A stretch of DNA of 64,000 bases from Hypomesus transpacificus (Eukaryota > Chordata > Actinopteri > Osmeriformes > Osmeridae), in NCBI RefSeq assembly GCF_021917145.1, contig NC_061073.1, forward strand, positions 15,849,340-15,913,339, in the 5' to 3' direction. The notes beneath the pieces were generated by a model. That model was given only the letters and a program-made list of their open reading frames with translations. It was not told the DNA's origin and ran no database searches. Shown here piece by piece: positions 1-15,914 of the stretch; the stretch's first letter is position 1; the number at the start of each line of letters is the position of its first letter. The translations under genes were made by a program, and so were the position numbers.

Positions 1-91
1 AGTAGGAGAGAGAGAGAGAGTCAACACGGACAGTAATATAACCGTGTAACTAACAGAGTAATAATAGTGGGCTTCCAGGGGCCAGTCTCAC

Positions 92-3000
92 CTGAGTTGG
101 GAGTGCAGTTTGGTAGCCTTGGCACCAAAGTCCTCCCAGACAGGATAGGAGCTCTGGAACATAGAAACAAGACGAGACAGGACTTCACTCCTCCAGTCAA
201 GGACACATCCCCTCAAACAAGCACACACACATTTCCAGTGTGTTAAGTTACATCAAGTTGGTACAAACAGAAAATCAATTTTCCAAACTAAAATGCAGAT
301 CTGCAGATTCTACGCAGAGTAAAGATCAAATCAAATTCATATGTAAAGCCCTTTTTTTCAAGCCATGTTACCGAGGGCTTCACACACGCCCTCACAAAGA
401 TGACATGACACACCTGAGGTAACCATGTCAAAGGGAGCTTCTCCCTGGGGCTGAGGCAGGACCATTTACACACCCAGACGCTTCTACACGTCTTCTCTGC
501 AACCTTTTCAAAGGGCAGCATACTTGAACATACCACTGCTTCAATGTCTCATTCATGTTGAGCCAATCAACCTGGGTTGTGTGTGTGTGTGTGCGTGGGA
601 GGGGGAGGTAGCTCAGGTTGTGATTGGAGAGACTTATCCTAGGGGATGTGTCTGGATCAGATTTCCTTCATGAGCACCATCACACGTACAGTGCCTCCAG
701 CCTCATAACACAACCCAGAGAGGTTAGGACTGGATCTGAGCCCCCGCCTCATAACACAACCCAGAGAGGTTAGGACTGGATCTGAGCCCCCGCCTCATAA
801 CACAACCCTGAGAGGTTAGGACTGGATCTGAGCCCCAGCCTCATAACACAACCCAAAGAGGTTAGGACTGGATCTGAGCCCCAGCCTCATAACACAACCC
901 AGAGAGGTTAGGACTGGATCTGAGCCCCCGCCTCATAACACAACCCAGAGAGGTTAGGACTGGATCTGAGCCCCAGACTGATCGTGAAGCCACAGACCAG
1001 GAGAGAGAAGAGGGGGAGGAGCTAGGAGGAAGAGGGGGAGGAGTGAGGAGGAAGAGAGAAGAGGGTGAGGAGTGAGGAGGAAGAGAGCTGGAGGGGAAGA
1101 GGGAAGGAGAGGAAGAGGGAAGGAGAGGAAGAGCGAAGGAGAGGAAGGAGGAAGGAGGGTAGCGAAGGAGAGGAAGAGGGAAGGAGAGGAAGAGGGAAGG
1201 AGAGGAAGAGGGAAGGAGGGTAGCAAAGGGGAGGAAGAGGGAAGGAGAGGAAGAGGGAAGGAGAGGAAGAGGGAAGGAGAGGAAGAGGGAAGGAGGGTAG
1301 CGAAGGGGAGGAAGAGGGAAGGAGAGGAAGAGGGAAGGAGAGGAAGAGGGAAGGAGGGTAGCGAAGGGGAGGAAGAGGATTCACTATGCCAAATGATGTC
1401 CATATCTGTCAGTCACCAGTAGAACATTAGTGGTTCACAGACAGTCAAACACACTTGTCACGTTCATAATCTCCTGTGTTTAACCATGTGACTATCATCT
1501 CAACTCTAACCACCTCTCCCTGTCACTAATCACTGTCGCAGTCATTAAACTGGGGATCCAAACTGCCCTCCCCTCTCGTGCTAGTCTGAGGGCTGCAACA
1601 GGTGGCTGGTTATCCTTTGGCCCGGACCTCCCCGAGCAAGAGGCAGGAAGCCAGGGCAGCTGAGGACGGAAGAGGCCACGTCTCTCTCTAGCACCATGTA
1701 TGGAAGAACAGGGGAAGAGCCAGCGAGGAGAGGGAGAGACCGAGAGGGGAGAGACGGAGTGAGAGAGGAGGGTGAGAGCACAGCAGGGACGGGCTGGCAG
1801 GCGGGGGGGGGGGGGGGGGGGAAGCCGGGGAAGGGAGCAGGAGACGAAGATAAACGGTAGGGAGAGATACAGATCCTTCTCGACTAATGAATTCATCAGG
1901 GAACGTGTGTGTATGCCTGTAATCTGCTATCTCACTGGCCCAGGTGCTGCTGCTATCATCGTTACTGTCATGGGAAAGTGTGCGTGTAGGGGGATCACTT
2001 GCTAGCCTGCGCTGACCATCCCAACGTAAACTCGGCTTGGCTACCTCACAAACAGCTTTGACCCAGCTTTCTCCTATAAGACACTGTGATTAGCCTAGCC
2101 TAGCATAGCTTCATTCCCCTGTCTCCCAGCAGCTGTGTAAGGGCTCCATGGCTACAGTTGCCGCACTCAAACTAATTGGCCAAATATGTGAAACACTGGA
2201 TGGAAGCTCAGAGCTCAGTTACTGACTACATGCTTACGCTAAATGGATTCAAGCTGATTATCAATAACACAGCCAGCGAATAAATATGTTTTAAAGGCAT
2301 GGGGACGTATGTGATGAAATGATATGCCGATATTTAGAGTTGAACCCTTTACAAACCCTGACAAATGATGCTCATAAATAGCCAGTATTGAGTGGCCATG
2401 GCCAATTAGCTACTGTTTGGATGTGATCAATAAAAGAGTTTGGCTGGCGGTAAAGTGAAGGTATAAGGAGAGGACAGGCTGGTGGGGCTTATGACTATGG
2501 TAACGTTTCTCATCCTATAATCAGCTATTACCTGTGGTTCATGGATGAAGGTTTAGGGAGGGTTTCTTGCTGTATGATGAAGTGCTTTAGGATAACTGCA
2601 CTAGGGTGTAACTGTCTGTTTCCCAGCAGGGTTAATGGACCTGTCCCCCCGTCAGAACACTCTCAGTTGGTATGCAGGGCACTGGCCTCCTAGGGTCTCC
2701 CCTTGCTTGACCCCCAACTCCCTCTCACATAACTGTGGAAGGAGGCTTCCTACTCCTCACTCACAAACACACCTCTCTCTTTCTCTCTCTCCCCTCTCTC
2801 TCTCTCTTTCTCTGTCCCCTCTCTCTCTTTCTCTCTCTCCCCTCTCTCTCTCTCTCTTTCTCTCTCCCCTCTCTCTCTTTCTCTCTCCCCCTCTCTCTTT
2901 CTCTCCCCCTCTCTCTTTCTCTCTCCCTCTCTGTCTTTCTCTCTCCCCCTCTCTCTTTCTCTCCCCCCTCTCTCTTTCTCTCTCTTTCTCTCTCTTTCTC

Positions 3001-3877
3001 TTCACACCAGTGATAAAACTGGCATTTTGCTATTTACGTAACAGAATAAAGGTTTCACGTATGTAAGGATAGGCACAGACACACACAAAAACACCAGAGG
3101 AATTCTGTTGCTATCACATATTAGGGAAAAGGACAAAGATTCGCTACAGAAAGTGTAAACTCAGCAAGCCTGGTTTGGTGCCAGAGATGATTTATCGGAT
3201 GTTTGTGGTGTGATCGGGTTAGAGTGCTTCTCTACATTCACCCCAGCAGGTCTGGACAGCAACAGACACTATGCTACTAACATATAAGCTCCCAGCATGT
3301 CTGTTGATAGGGGTCAACCGGAATAACCGATTCGGCCAGTCCAAAGATTATAAACAATAATATTTACGTGTTTTCAGTTATTTCCAACATTGGACAAGCT
3401 TTGACTGCAATATTAACACCTACTGGCCTATTCATTAGCACCTGCGACTAACGTAAAGGAAATTAGCAAGTAGTCGATGTTAGTTTTTTTTTTGTGCGTT
3501 GGCTGTTTAAAAAAGACATAAAGGGTTCAAAGACAACAACAAAAGACACTAGGCTACAACCAACTGGCACCAACTTGCACCGTTGACAAAATCGTACTCT
3601 AAAAATGTTGTTACAATGTAACGACCGCCTGTTCAACCTGCACGTTATATGCAAATGACACAAAGGAAAACATGTTTCATGACAGTTTTCTGCCGTCGCT
3701 TCTCCCTGATGGGGAACACTGGGAGACGAAACAAAGGCAGTAAAATGTGTCTGATCAGCCATGCAATAATAGGTCGGAAATCTGTCTACTTCAATCTGTG
3801 TACGGTACCTTCATGTCGTTGACGATAGCCTGGAATAATCCCCCAAGCGCTCCACACTCCCTTTCCACCGACTCCAT
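92..3877 (-). CDS. mtss2: MTSS I-BAR domain protein 2 (MTSS1L), first two coding exons, partial
   Basis: Coding exon 1 is 3809-3877 (23 codons, begins MESVERECGALGG) and exon 2 is 92-153 (begins SSYPVWEDFGAKATKLHSQL). They join in phase 0 across GT-AG sites and exon 2 ends in a GTGAG donor, so the gene continues beyond the left edge. Joined, they read as the start of the I-BAR (IMD) domain of the MTSS family. The residues CGALGGLFQAIVNDMKSSYP favour MTSS2 over MTSS1, as I remember those proteins. The I-BAR domain binds and bends PI(4,5)P2 membranes and links them to actin, at the inner face of the plasma membrane. Intron 1 is about 3.65 kb and repeat-filled. The start is the first ATG of the conserved block; a T-rich, CpG-containing 5' flank lies at 3880-4150. 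Only about 44 residues are visible, so the paralogue call is less certain than the family call. Confidence 0.85.
320..445 (-). repeat. Interspersed repeat, 3' end fragment with (TTTGA) tail
   Basis: On the minus strand this reads GTGTGTGAAGCCCTCGGTAA, then an AAAAAGGGCT-like block, then TTTGATTTGAT. The same 3' end is seen in the longer plus-strand copy at 17101-17610, so this is a second, truncated member of that family, inside mtss2 intron 1. A pentanucleotide tail after a conserved 3' end is typical of LINE/SINE-type retroposons; the family name is not known to me. Confidence 0.6.
701..976. repeat. 46-bp tandem repeat, six copies
   Basis: The phrase CCTCATAACACAACC recurs at 701, 747, 793, 839, 885 and 931, an exact 46-bp period with few substitutions (CCCCG/CCCAG, CAGAG/CTGAG). 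It lies in mtss2 intron 1. No coding or regulatory meaning is evident. Confidence 0.9.
1012..1378. repeat. Polypurine (GGAAGAGGGA-type) minisatellite
   Basis: About 365 bp of nearly pure purine on the plus strand, built from GGAAGAGGGAAGGAGA variants interrupted by recurring GGGTAGCGAAGG blocks. It lies in mtss2 intron 1. Long open frames across it (954-1422, both strands) are composition artefacts. A mirror-symmetric polypurine tract of this length could form triplex DNA; that is inference. Confidence 0.85.
1726..1860. repeat. GA-rich stretch with a G homopolymer
   Basis: Purine-rich sequence containing about 20 consecutive G at 1802-1821. Low complexity only, in mtss2 intron 1. Confidence 0.7.
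2771..3002. repeat. CT-rich (CTCTCTTTCTCT) microsatellite
   Basis: About 230 bp of pyrimidine-only sequence made of TCTCTCTTTCTCTCCCC-like units. It lies in mtss2 intron 1; overlapping open frames are low-complexity artefacts. Confidence 0.85.
3003..3808. other. Remainder of mtss2 intron 1, no feature seen
   Basis: Unique AT-moderate sequence between the CT-rich repeat and the exon 1 donor. No conserved coding stretch, repeat or RNA gene was recognised. Confidence 0.5.
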
Positions 3878-5209
3878 ATTAACACGATCGTAATTTCAAC
3901 AAAAACAGAACGGCAAAAATCAAATGTCAAACTTCCGACAATATTAATGCATTAGTATTTATGATGTTTTCATTCGTCCTTCGCCGTCCTCTCCTTCCGC
4001 GGCAGTCACAGAGGATCGGAAGCCACGGCTCGATGCAAGAGACAAAAAGAAAGCCGCTACTCAATGGCACCCGGTTTCTCGGTCGGTAGCACTAGAACGT
4101 GAGTGATGGAGAGAGAACGCAACTACTCCTCGCTCCGACTTTCACTTGTTCTACAAGCAGAGAGAAGACAAAGTAACTAGTTGACTTTTCATCTTCTGCT
4201 GATATTTACGAAAATAATATAAAAAACTAAAGCGAAAACTTATAATGATAAATCACAAGGGGGGTGAACCACTGTAGTCGAAGTCCGTCTGAGGTCTAAA
4301 CGCGGGGGCGCGCTCTGTTGTTAGTAAAGGAACAGATGTCTTGAAGCGAATGCTCTGAAATTCGATCCATGGGAATTGAAGGGGGCTGGTCATTTTTTTT
4401 GTCACATGCGGTGTGGAGGGAGGGACATCACCGATACAAACAAAAGTTTGTCCGTCTCTCATTCAAGATTTCTCTAAGAAGCTCAACAAAAGGATAACCC
4501 CATAATGAGCTGTTCACGCATGCACGCCTGTTCAACATCGCCTGTCGGTGACCGAGGAGAGAGAGCGTGCTGCCTGGCTGCCAATATTGTTGAAGGTAAC
4601 CATGGAGGGAGACCATGTGCAGAGTAGGACGATCCTTCATGAAGAATTAATAACATTATAAAGACTACTCAGTGAAATCAAATACACCATGAATACCACA
4701 GAAGTAGCTAACTTTACTTGCATAATTAGCAGCAGTGACCAATAGGAGCTTAGATGTGTTGTTTGTCGTCTTGGTAGCATCTCTGAGCCATACACCCAGA
4801 CCACCTACAGCTCTCCAGGATGGGATGGAGATTTAGGGCCACATAACAGGGTGTAACGGAGGGGGTTCAGGGGAACAGGGTCACTCCACAGCATTCCTGG
4901 AAAACATCCTGTCAATTTATTACCCTGCTGCGCATCTTTTGCAAACACCTTCCTTTTCTGCCCTCTGTCCTTTCCCCCTCTCCCATCCTCTCCACACCAG
5001 GCCTCTGCTCCCCTCTCTCCCAGAATAGTCTTGGTAATACACTCAGAAATGGGTTAGGTTTTAGGGTTAGATCTATCTGGGTTATGGTTAGATCTATCTG
5101 AGTTAGTTAAAAATCTATCTGTAACAAAAAATTGTTGTGAAACGTTTCGCAATATTTTCCACTTCACAGAAATCCCACAGCTACGCAGTTACATCACCCT
5201 AACAAGTTC
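3878..5209. other. 5' flank of mtss2 and intergenic sequence
   Basis: The first 300 bp upstream of the mtss2 start are enriched in CpG compared with the surroundings (around 3975-4130) and have no obvious TATA box, consistent with a CpG-type promoter on the minus strand (inference). Beyond about 4200 no coding signal, RNA gene or transposon was recognised. Confidence 0.4.
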
Positions 5210-5216
5210 AAGAGCA

Positions 5217-6209
5217 GGACATAGGTGGTGTTAGCAGGGTGGCAGAGGTGGTGTTAGCGGGGTGGAGGGTGGTGTTAGCAGGGTGGAGGGTGGTGTTAGC
5301 AGGGTGGCAGAGGTGGTGTTAGCAGGGTGGAGGGTGGTGTTAGCAGGGTGGCAGAGGTGGTGTTAGCAGGGTGGCGGGTGGTGTTAGCAGGGTGGCAGAG
5401 GTGGTGTTAGCAGGGTGGAGGGTGGTGTTAGCAGGGTGGAGGGTGGTGTTAGCAGGGTGGCAGGGGTGGTGTTAGCAGGGTGGAGGGTGGTGTTAGCAGG
5501 GTGGCAGAGGTGGTGTTAGCAGGGTAGAGGGTGGTGTTAGCAGGGTGGAGGGTGGTGTTAGCAGGGTGGCAGAGGTGGTGTTAGCAGGGTGGAGGGTGGT
5601 GTTAGCAGGGTGGCAGAGGTGGTGTTAGCAGGGTGGAGGGTGGTGTTAGCAGGGTGGCAGAGGTGGTGTTAGCAGGGTGGAGGGTGGTGTTAGCAGGGTG
5701 GCAGAGGTGGTGTTAGCAGGGTGGAGGGTGGTGTTAGCAGGGTGGCAGAGGTGGTGTTAGCAGGGTGGAGGGTGGTGTTAGCAGGGTGGCAGAGGTGGTG
5801 TTAGCAGGGTGGAGGGTGGTGTTAGCAGGGTGGAGGGTGGTGTTAGCAGGGTGGAGGGTGGTGTTAGCAGGGTGGCAGAGGTGGTGTTAGCAGGGTGGAG
5901 GGTGGTGTTAGCAGGGTGGAGGGTGGTGTTAGCAGGGCAGAGGTGGTGTTAGCAGGGTGGAGGGTGGTGTTAGCAGGGTGGCAGAGGTGGTGTTAGCAGG
6001 GTGGCAGAGGTGGTGTTAGCAGGGTGGAGGGTGGTGTTAGCAGGGTGGCAGAGGTGGTGTTAGCAGGGTTGAGGGTGGTGTTAGCAGGGTGGCAGAGGTG
6101 GTGTTAGCAGGGTGGAGGGTGGTGTTAGCAGGGTGGAGGGTGGTGTTAGCAGGGTGGCGGGTGGTGTTAGCAGGGTGGAGGGTGGTGTTAGCAGGGTGGA
6201 GGGTGGTGG
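5217..6209. repeat. About 1 kb minisatellite of 21/22-bp units
   Basis: The core GTGGTGTTAGCAGGGTGG repeats about 46 times. Two unit types differ only at the end: one ends GAGG (21 bp), the other CAGAG (22 bp). They alternate for long stretches, for example 5560-5820, so there is a higher-order period near 43 bp. The array is intergenic between mtss2 and mapk12. An open frame with a repeated LAGWRVV-like peptide crosses its end but has no other coding support. Confidence 0.95.
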
Positions 6210-6330
6210 ATCACCCTGGTGATGAGGCCAACCCTGCAGCATCTCTCCTCACCATAACCCCCCCTGCCAACCCTGAATCAACAACCATAAAACGGACATC
6301 CCAGACACTGACACCACCATTCCTCACCTC

Positions 6331-6396
6331 ACACACACACGCACACACACACACACACACGCACACACACACACGCACACACACACACACACACAT

Positions 6397-6434
<38 letters not shown>

Positions 6435-6552
6435 CTGAGGCCCAGCTCCCTGTCCTGTTGTGTTCTGCCCTCCACCACCACTGATGTGTTTGTGTGTGAG
6501 TGTGCGAGTGTTTGTGTGTGTGTGTGTGCGTGTATTTGTGTGTATGTGTGTA
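6331..6552. repeat. (CA)n and (GT)n microsatellites
   Basis: Imperfect (CA)n at about 6331-6432, then about 55 bp of unique sequence, then imperfect (GT)n at about 6486-6552. The two arms are complementary, so a long hairpin is possible. Confidence 0.85.
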
Positions 6553-6559
6553 AAAATCA

Positions 6560-7415
6560 GAGTTCCTTAACAAGGACGAAGGGTAAAGGGTTCTGTTTCT
6601 CTTCAGTCCCGGTAAGGCCGTGCGACTGAAAACAATCATCCAATCTAAACGTGTCAAGTTGAAACAGCTTTGAAGACGGAGATGGCTTATATAACTGACT
6701 GGCTTCTCTCTGGGGCCATTTTCATGTGCCATTCTGGGATAGGTCTGTTTGTCTTCAACCTTCACCAGGGATATACGTTTCAGTCCGGTTACCTCTGGCT
6801 CTGAGGGGTTTGTCTTCTCAAACTGGCAGAAAACACGATACAAGCCATGTGTTGTTGACTTAAAAAAAAAACGATAAGTGAACTGTAATGGGGTTGACAA
6901 GAAGAGGCTGAAGGCCCGAAATGTTCTTATTGAACATACCGTAATGTAAGGTTGTGAACCTGGTAGCTTTCTAAATATCCCGCTGCGTGGCTAACTCTAG
7001 TCAGACCAGCCCCCCACCTCCCTCCGTTCGCCCCCTGCCAGGAGACTCAGGAACAGGCAGTTCTGTCAACCTTCACCCCACCACCCGGGGGAGGGGGGGG
7101 GCCTTCTTCTCCAGGAACTGAGAGATACTCTCTGTGATTTAGCCTGACCCCTGACCCCAGAGGGCTGCTTCTGCCCATGCATCCGTGGGTCCCATGCTTG
7201 ACAGCGTTTATGGGCCTTGATGGAGGCCGAGCGTACAGGAGGCCGAGCTGGGCTCTGGGGGTCACAGACACACATGGCCACTTGACCGTTGAATCAATCA
7301 CATTTCTCCTGAGTGTTTCCTAGCCCTGTGGAGGACGGTTACGTAAGTGTTCCGTGTCCTATCGTCGTTATGGAAACACTCCGGAGAAGCTGGAGGGACA
7401 GCAACGCTTCGTCGT
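6560..7415. other. Gene-free intergenic stretch
   Basis: No coding stretch with splice support, RNA gene or recognised repeat. A C/G-rich run with eight or more G lies near 7090-7100. Confidence 0.4.
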
Positions 7416-7600
7416 GTCAGGTTGCTGAGCGGTTAGGGAATCAGGGCTATTAATCAGAAGGTTGCCGGTTCGATTCCTGACTGTGAAAATGACGTTGTGT
7501 CCTTGGGCAAGGTACTTCACCCTACTTGCCTCGGGGGAATGTCCCTGTACTTACTGTAAGTCACTCTGGATAACAGCGTCTGCTAAATGACTAAATGTCC
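7416..7600 (+). mobile_element. tRNA-derived SINE, copy 1
   Basis: The head carries a Pol III A box (TTGCTGAGCGGT) and B box (GGTTCGATTCC) of a Leu/Ser-type tRNA. It is followed by the body ACGTTGTGTCCTTGGGCAAGG and the tail GTCTGCTAAATGACTAAATG shared by all nine copies in this window. Confidence 0.9.
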
Positions 7601-8165
7601 AAACCAACACAGAGCTGATGAGGGCCATCCTAAAGTGCACATTTCTCTTTTCTCTGACATGCAGCGTTTATTGTCACGCCATTAGGGCATAATCCACTTT
7701 GGCTGGGCTTGGAGAGTGTCACAGTCCCCTTACGGTGAAGTAAGGGGAGTCATCAAGTGGCAGAACCATTTGATGATGTCATGACCAGATATTAGTCTGT
7801 TTTTATGGATCAATAGTAGGACCTTCACTGGCCTCCGTAACACCCAGGCACCAAGAAAGAGGCTGCAGGTGGAAGCAGCCAGACAGCTGGGCAAACCGTA
7901 GCACATTGTTTTGAATGGCAGGATTATTGAGAGTTATGCAACAAGCAGTTTGGGGAATCTTGAGAATCCCCCATTTTAAAGCAACAACAGATACACACAG
8001 GCCCCATCTCTGGGCCTCTCTGTTTAGTCAACTTCAGTCTTAAAGCTATCTAAAGCCCTGAGACTCAACATGAAACATTGTCTAAATCTCGGTGCTGGAG
8101 ATAGATCCCCTTAGCTGAGAGGCCAGCTTAAGTCCTTTCCATCAGCCCCCAGGCCTCACAGAGCA
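7601..8165. other. Gene-free intergenic stretch
   Basis: Unique sequence with no coding, RNA or repeat signal that I can support. Confidence 0.4.
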
Positions 8166-8415
8166 GAAACAAAGAGGGTCTGGAGGGCTGGAGGAATGGG
8201 GGACTGGAGGGCTACAGGGCTGGAGGACAGGAGGGATGCAGGGCTGGAGGGCTGGAGGACAGGAGGGATGCAGGACTGGAGGGATGCAGGACTGGAGGGA
8301 TGCAGGACTGGAGGGATGCAGGACTGGAGGGATGGAGGGCTGGAGAGATGCAGGGCTGGAGAGATGCAGGACTGGAGAGATGCAGGACTGGGAATGTGCG
8401 GGGTTGCAGGATGTT
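8166..8415. repeat. 15/16-bp minisatellite (GGACTGGAGGGATGCA type)
   Basis: About 15 copies of GGCTGGAG/GGACTGGAGGGATGCA variants. All three plus-strand frames stay open across part of it because of composition, not coding. Confidence 0.9.
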
Positions 8416-8515
8416 AGGATGGGAGAACAGGGGAGCAGGAAGACGGTGGGCTGACCAGGAACATGTGAGCCTGTGGAATGTCCTCCCCTGCCGCCCGGAG
8501 AGGGGACGGATTCCT

Positions 8516-8672
8516 CCAGACGTGTGTGTTTCCTCTGAGAGACTCAGAGAAACACACAGTACAGACGTGTGTGTTTCCTCTGAGAGACTCAGAGACAGAG
8601 AAACACACAGTACAGACGTGTGTGTTTCCTCTGAGAGACTCAGAGACAGAGAAACACACAGTACAGACGTGT
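8516..8672. repeat. About 50-bp tandem repeat, three copies
   Basis: The phrase CAGACGTGTGTGTTTCCTCT recurs three times and each copy continues into GAGAGACTCAGAGA and AAACACACAGTA. The first copy lacks an internal GACAGA. Each unit has complementary GTGTGTTTC and GAAACACAC arms, so each can fold into a hairpin. Confidence 0.85.
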
Positions 8673-9761
8673 GCTGAGAGAGGGATCGAGAGAAAGACGG
8701 GGTGGGAGAGAAAAGGAGATGCTTTCCCCATGCCAAGCGTCTGAGCTCTACATAAAGAAAACATAGACACATAAACACTAAAACACACACACACGCACTC
8801 AAACATTTGAATGAGTTTAGTCCAAAAATAAACACAAATATCTGTAAATAAACACGTGAAAACACCAGAGTATCCCCAGCGTGGAAAGAAACATTTAAAG
8901 TTGATCTGGAAAAAGTATTTCAAACCAAACTAAACAATACTGGTACTTACATACGACCACATTCTGATATACCGACTCTTGGTATTTCTGAGTCATCTTT
9001 CATAAGATCACTCACCCAGCACAAAAAGTACATCCATGCTACACTTTATGTAATTAACAAGAGCAGCTTTTAGACTCCTTTCATCTTTACAAATTCACAC
9101 AGTTCAGGGTCAAGAACATCTTAGCTTCCTAGCAGAACATCAGTCACTCTTCCTGCATCCATGTCTGTGACACATGTCTTCCAGGGAGAGGAAACAGACG
9201 ACCCGTGGATCTGCACATCTGGAACCAGGCCCAGCGTCACATGCTGAACATCCAGTACACAACCTATCGGCCTTGTTTGTTGCGCCTGCGATACATCTCG
9301 TACATCCAGCGCAGCGTTGCGTAACGTACTGTGCCTTCCACACACGAATGCACAGAGATTTGGAGACACAAATACAGACAAAATATGCTTGCATTGCATA
9401 CTGCACATGCATAGCATAAACAAAACCAAACTGGGTGAAGGTTCTTTTCGACATTCACAATCATCTAAGCTTTTATCTTGGGACAGTCCTTGACTCTTCT
9501 TTTTGACATGAATCGGTCCCACAGTAAATTCAGGAAATACCAGATTATCAGAACAGAAACCAGCCGTGTCAATAAAATGTTAAGCTATCCAAGCTGATAA
9601 GAGAGTGCATTGAGCCCAAATGAAGAACACATTGTGCTTGCAGGGTTTCTTCAATCATCCCCAGAAATCCCACTGTCGTACTTGTCTCAAATCTTGACAT
9701 TTTCTCAAAAGTTAAAAAGTTAAAACTTAATGGGCTCTCTGTCTCTCTGTCATACATAGTT
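8673..9761. other. Gene-free intergenic stretch
   Basis: AT-moderate unique sequence. Several open frames of 60-130 codons exist but lack coherent composition or splice signals. Confidence 0.4.
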
Positions 9762-9962
9762 TCACCCTGAGTCTAGACAGAGACCGAAAGCATCTAGCTG
9801 CCAGCCCAAGTTCATCCATCTGGCCCTGCAGGAGTGGGTGACTGGGAACTGAAGGGTGATAACGCCGTAGTCTCTGAGGTATTTAGGGATGATCCAGAGC
9901 TGGGTCCACCCCTTGACGTCCTCCTCTCTGCCATTGAAAACAAACAGCCTGGTGATGGACAT
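9762..9962 (-). other. Unexplained coding-like ORF, 66 codons
   Basis: An ATG-to-stop frame reading MSITRLFVFNGREEDVKGWT and continuing through WIIPKYLRDYGV. Third positions are mostly C or G and the composition is protein-like, with mixed hydrophobic and charged residues and no repeats, unlike the low-complexity frames around it. I do not recognise the family. It could be an exon of an unplaced minus-strand gene between mtss2 and mapk12, a decayed gene fragment, or chance. No flanking exons were found. Confidence 0.25.
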
Positions 9963-10196
9963 TCCCCTTTAAGAAACCCAGAATGACCCAGGTCGATTCA
10001 ATGTTTGGGCATCGCTCTCATTCCACACATACTGGCCTCTGTGTCAGGGTATGTGTGTGTGTGTGAGTGTGTGTGAACAGAGAGAGGGCATTTCTAAAAG
10101 CACACTCTAAGATCGTCCAATGAGGGTAGAGGGTGGGGGAAAAATGTGCAGCTCAAATCCAACAAGCTCTGAAAATAAACTGGTGGATTGACAGCT

Positions 10197-10372
10197 GTGT
10201 AGGAGAGAAGAGGATAGGAGGGGAGAGGATAGGAGGGGAGAGGAGAGAAGAGGATAGGAGGGGAGAGGATAGGATGGCAGAGGATAGGAGGGCAGAGGAT
10301 AGGAGGGGAGAGGATAGGAGGGGAGGAGAGAAGAGACAACAAGACACGAGAAGACAGGAGAGGAAAGGGGGG
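10197..10372. repeat. GGAGAGGATAGGAG purine-rich minisatellite
   Basis: Tandem GGAGAGGATAGGAGG units about 15 bp long, degrading into AAGACAGGAGAGGAAAGGGG. Overlapping open frames on both strands are compositional. Confidence 0.85.
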
Positions 10373-10882
10373 GGGGTGTATAGAAAAATGTGCTTTCATC
10401 GCTGTTTTCCTGTCTGAAAAGAGAACTCTGTGACTCCACAATGAACCATCCCCGAGGGAGGGGCGGGGGATCTAATTCAGCGTGACACGCACCCAGGGCT
10501 ACTGCGGCTCACGGCAGAAAGTCCTTCATGGGGAGATAGAGTGACTGGCAGGGTCTGGCATCAGAGATCACTTACGCACAGACAGAAGATTCCACACACC
10601 TCGGTGACGGAAAATGTAATGTAGCGTAAACACCCGTTCGTGTTCTCGACACGCTCCTCAGTGTGGTGTGTGTGTGCTGCCCCCTAGTGGAGACGACAGG
10701 AAGCATCAACAGAGCAGCAAAGTCCAGAATAACAAACAAGACTTATTAAGAAAGCAATTTTAATCAAATACGACTCATACAGTGTAAGAAGCATTATTAC
10801 CGCAGGCCAGATGTGAAACTGCGCTTGGTACATTGCACTTTCCACTAGGACAACAACAACAAACCATTGAGTGAGCACCCTC

Positions 10883-11076
10883 ATTTCATTTTAGTCATTT
10901 AGCAGACGCTCTTATCCAGAGCGACTTACAGTGAGTACAGAGACATTCCCCCGAGGCAAGTAGGGTGAAGTGCCTTGCCCAAGGACACAACGTCATTTGG
11001 CACAGCCGGGAATCAAACCAGCGACCTTCTGATTACTAGCCTGATTCCCTAACCGCTCAGCCATCTGACTCCACCC
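10883..11076 (-). mobile_element. tRNA-derived SINE, copy 2
   Basis: Reverse-complement copy: tail complement ATTTAGCAGACGCTCTTATC on the left, tRNA-like head complement AACCGCTCAGCCATCTGACT on the right. It lies just downstream of the mapk12 stop. If the mapk12 3' UTR extends to the possible ATTAAA signal near 10760 (minus strand), the SINE is part of that UTR. Confidence 0.9.
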
Positions 11077-11149
11077 AGGAGTATTTCATATTATTGTCAG
11101 GCAGTTTAGTTCTTTCATTAAGGCCATGAGAGGAGCTACACTTCAAGGA

Positions 11150-11236
11150 GAAGGGTCACACAGATAGAACACACACAGATGTGTTCTATATAGAACAGAC
11201 ACAGATGTGTTCTATATAGAACACACACAGATGTCA
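11150..11236. repeat. Tandem repeat with hairpin-forming units
   Basis: The phrase ACACAGATGTGTTCTATATA occurs twice and a third partial copy follows. The units contain self-complementary GAACACA/TGTGTTC arms around a short centre. It lies about 200 bp downstream of the mapk12 stop, probably in the 3' UTR. Confidence 0.7.
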
Positions 11237-11445
11237 CATGTCCTGTGGTAAGGACAACCAAGCCATCAAAAACAGACTTGTCACTGAGCAGTGGAGACTG
11301 ATACACACAGATACAGTGAACACATACACACACAAGCACATGTACAGTACGGTACACACACATAGGAAGGGTTCCCACAGCGGATGATGACTGGTATTAT
11401 GGCTATGTGAGGGTGGTGGGGGTTGATACCACAGACCGGCTCCTC

Positions 11446-15914
<4,469 letters not shown>

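Noticed and set aside
954-1422. Open frames of 116-149 codons on both strands
   Set aside because: They lie wholly in a polypurine minisatellite where no stop codon can arise in several frames; repetitive SSPSLPSF or EEGRRGRG peptides, no splice or homology support.
2635-3066. 143-codon plus-strand frame and overlapping frames
   Set aside because: Mostly Leu/Ser repeats from CT microsatellite sequence inside mtss2 intron 1.
6211-6900. 229-codon minus-strand frame
   Set aside because: A large part is a CVCVCV/HTHTHT run from (CA)n/(GT)n; the rest has no coherent domain.
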